Assembly (NCBI GenBank): GCA_000431235.1
Contig: HF988711.1
Coordinates: forward strand, 5,077-68,453
Length of the DNA: 63,377 nucleotides
DNA from: Coprobacillus sp. CAG:698
Lineage (GTDB): Bacteria > Bacillota_I > Bacilli_A > ML615J-28 > CAG-698
Direction: 5' to 3'
The position numbers and the translations under genes are program-made. The notes beneath the pieces are model-generated. The model ran no database searches. It worked only from the letters and a program-made list of their open reading frames with translations, and was not told where the DNA came from. Below are positions 63,220-63,377 of the stretch, one piece after another (the first letter of the stretch is position 1; each line of letters opens with the position of its first letter).

Positions 63220-63377
63220 TTTTTTTAAAAAACATAAAACTAGATGACCTAGTTACCTCAAGTATTTATAAAGTCACATATACATACTCACAAAGAGGTC
63301 TTACAAAAGTATCAAGAGAAGAAGAGGAATAAGAGTAAATAAAAGTAAAATAAACTATAATATAGATTATATAATAG

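Noticed and set aside
1..63377. Genetic code 4 (TGA = Trp) for the whole genome
   Set aside because: Eight ATGA stop/start overlaps and the GH9-ispH junction need TGA as a stop; reading through would fuse GH9 to IspH and extend several pilus genes into their neighbours. Trp is encoded by TGG throughout, and one of the three split genes is broken by TAA.
63161..63377. Possible coding remnant near 63243-63330 (VTSSIYKVTYTYSQRGLTKV-like frame)
   Set aside because: The frame is short, has no start or ribosome binding site and lies after a terminator. TATAAT-like sequence at the very end may be a promoter of a gene outside the window, but this cannot be judged.

Overview
The window is AT-rich chromosomal DNA (by eye about 30% GC) from a low-GC, Gram-positive-type anaerobe. 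It has strong AGGAGG-like ribosome binding sites, TTGACA/TATAAT promoters, Rho-independent terminators on most units, a T-box, an FMN riboswitch and a yybP-ykoY (Mn2+) riboswitch, a lipoprotein signal and no outer-membrane genes. Pyruvate:ferredoxin oxidoreductase, a Na+-pumping decarboxylase pair, class I fumarase, ferredoxin-type proteins and cytoplasmic glycoside hydrolases suggest an anaerobic fermenter, plausibly a gut or rumen member of the Bacilli near the Mollicutes/Erysipelotrichia side. That placement is inference. No rRNA, tRNA, IS element, phage gene or CRISPR array was seen.

Layout. 1-2.0 kb: tail of an upstream gene, a GNAT acetyltransferase and a Mbeg1-like hydrolase. 2.0-7.0 kb (minus): ispH directly behind a GH9 glycoside hydrolase, then a membrane-anchored protein of unknown function. 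7.1-10.3 kb: two-subunit fumarase, a MATE exporter and a small GNAT. 10.6-18.9 kb: a giant mosaic surface lipoprotein whose single frame is broken by one TGA. 19.1-25.5 kb: a small HTH-membrane protein, then an operon of two MutS-like ATPases, a cyclophilin, a PHP phosphatase and a DUF4838 (GH163-like) protein. 25.6-27.9 kb: a GH2 enzyme that appears to lack its acid/base Glu. 28.0-31.1 kb: aspartokinase, a LysM/Tyr-rich coat-like protein and a DUF362-ferredoxin protein.

31.2-35.5 kb: a secreted phosphodiester glycosidase, FMN riboswitch plus ribU, a small anchored protein, and a Mn2+-type riboswitch in front of oadB and an oadG-like gene. 35.6-39.2 kb: PFOR. 39.3-43.4 kb: a membrane protein and three consecutive DUF6273-type proteins. 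43.8-44.6 kb (minus): a nuclease-like/winged-helix protein. 44.7-49.5 kb: a compact type IV pilus/type II secretion operon (pilins, PilM-like, PilC, PilB). 49.5-52.9 kb: T-box plus IleRS of the long type. 53.0-56.7 kb: TldD, TldE and glycerate kinase. 57.0-58.3 kb (minus): a metallophosphatase broken by TGA. 58.4-62.5 kb: a two-SIS GKRP/MurQ-like protein, a PfkB kinase and HflX. 62.6-63.2 kb: a small membrane/PH-like gene split by TAA.

Themes. Central anaerobic metabolism (PFOR, fumarase, OadB/G) is mixed with intracellular carbohydrate turnover (GH9, DUF4838, GH2, SIS protein, PfkB, glycerate kinase) and surface/secretion functions (giant lipoprotein, pilus operon, LysM protein). Three genes are split by single nonsense codons (two TGA, one TAA). 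TGA clearly works as a stop elsewhere: eight ATGA stop/start overlaps, and the GH9 stop that lies in frame just before ispH. The splits therefore look more like recent gene decay or consensus errors than a changed genetic code. Many genes have a spurious longer frame whose GTG or ATG lies inside the ribosome binding site; starts were corrected for these.
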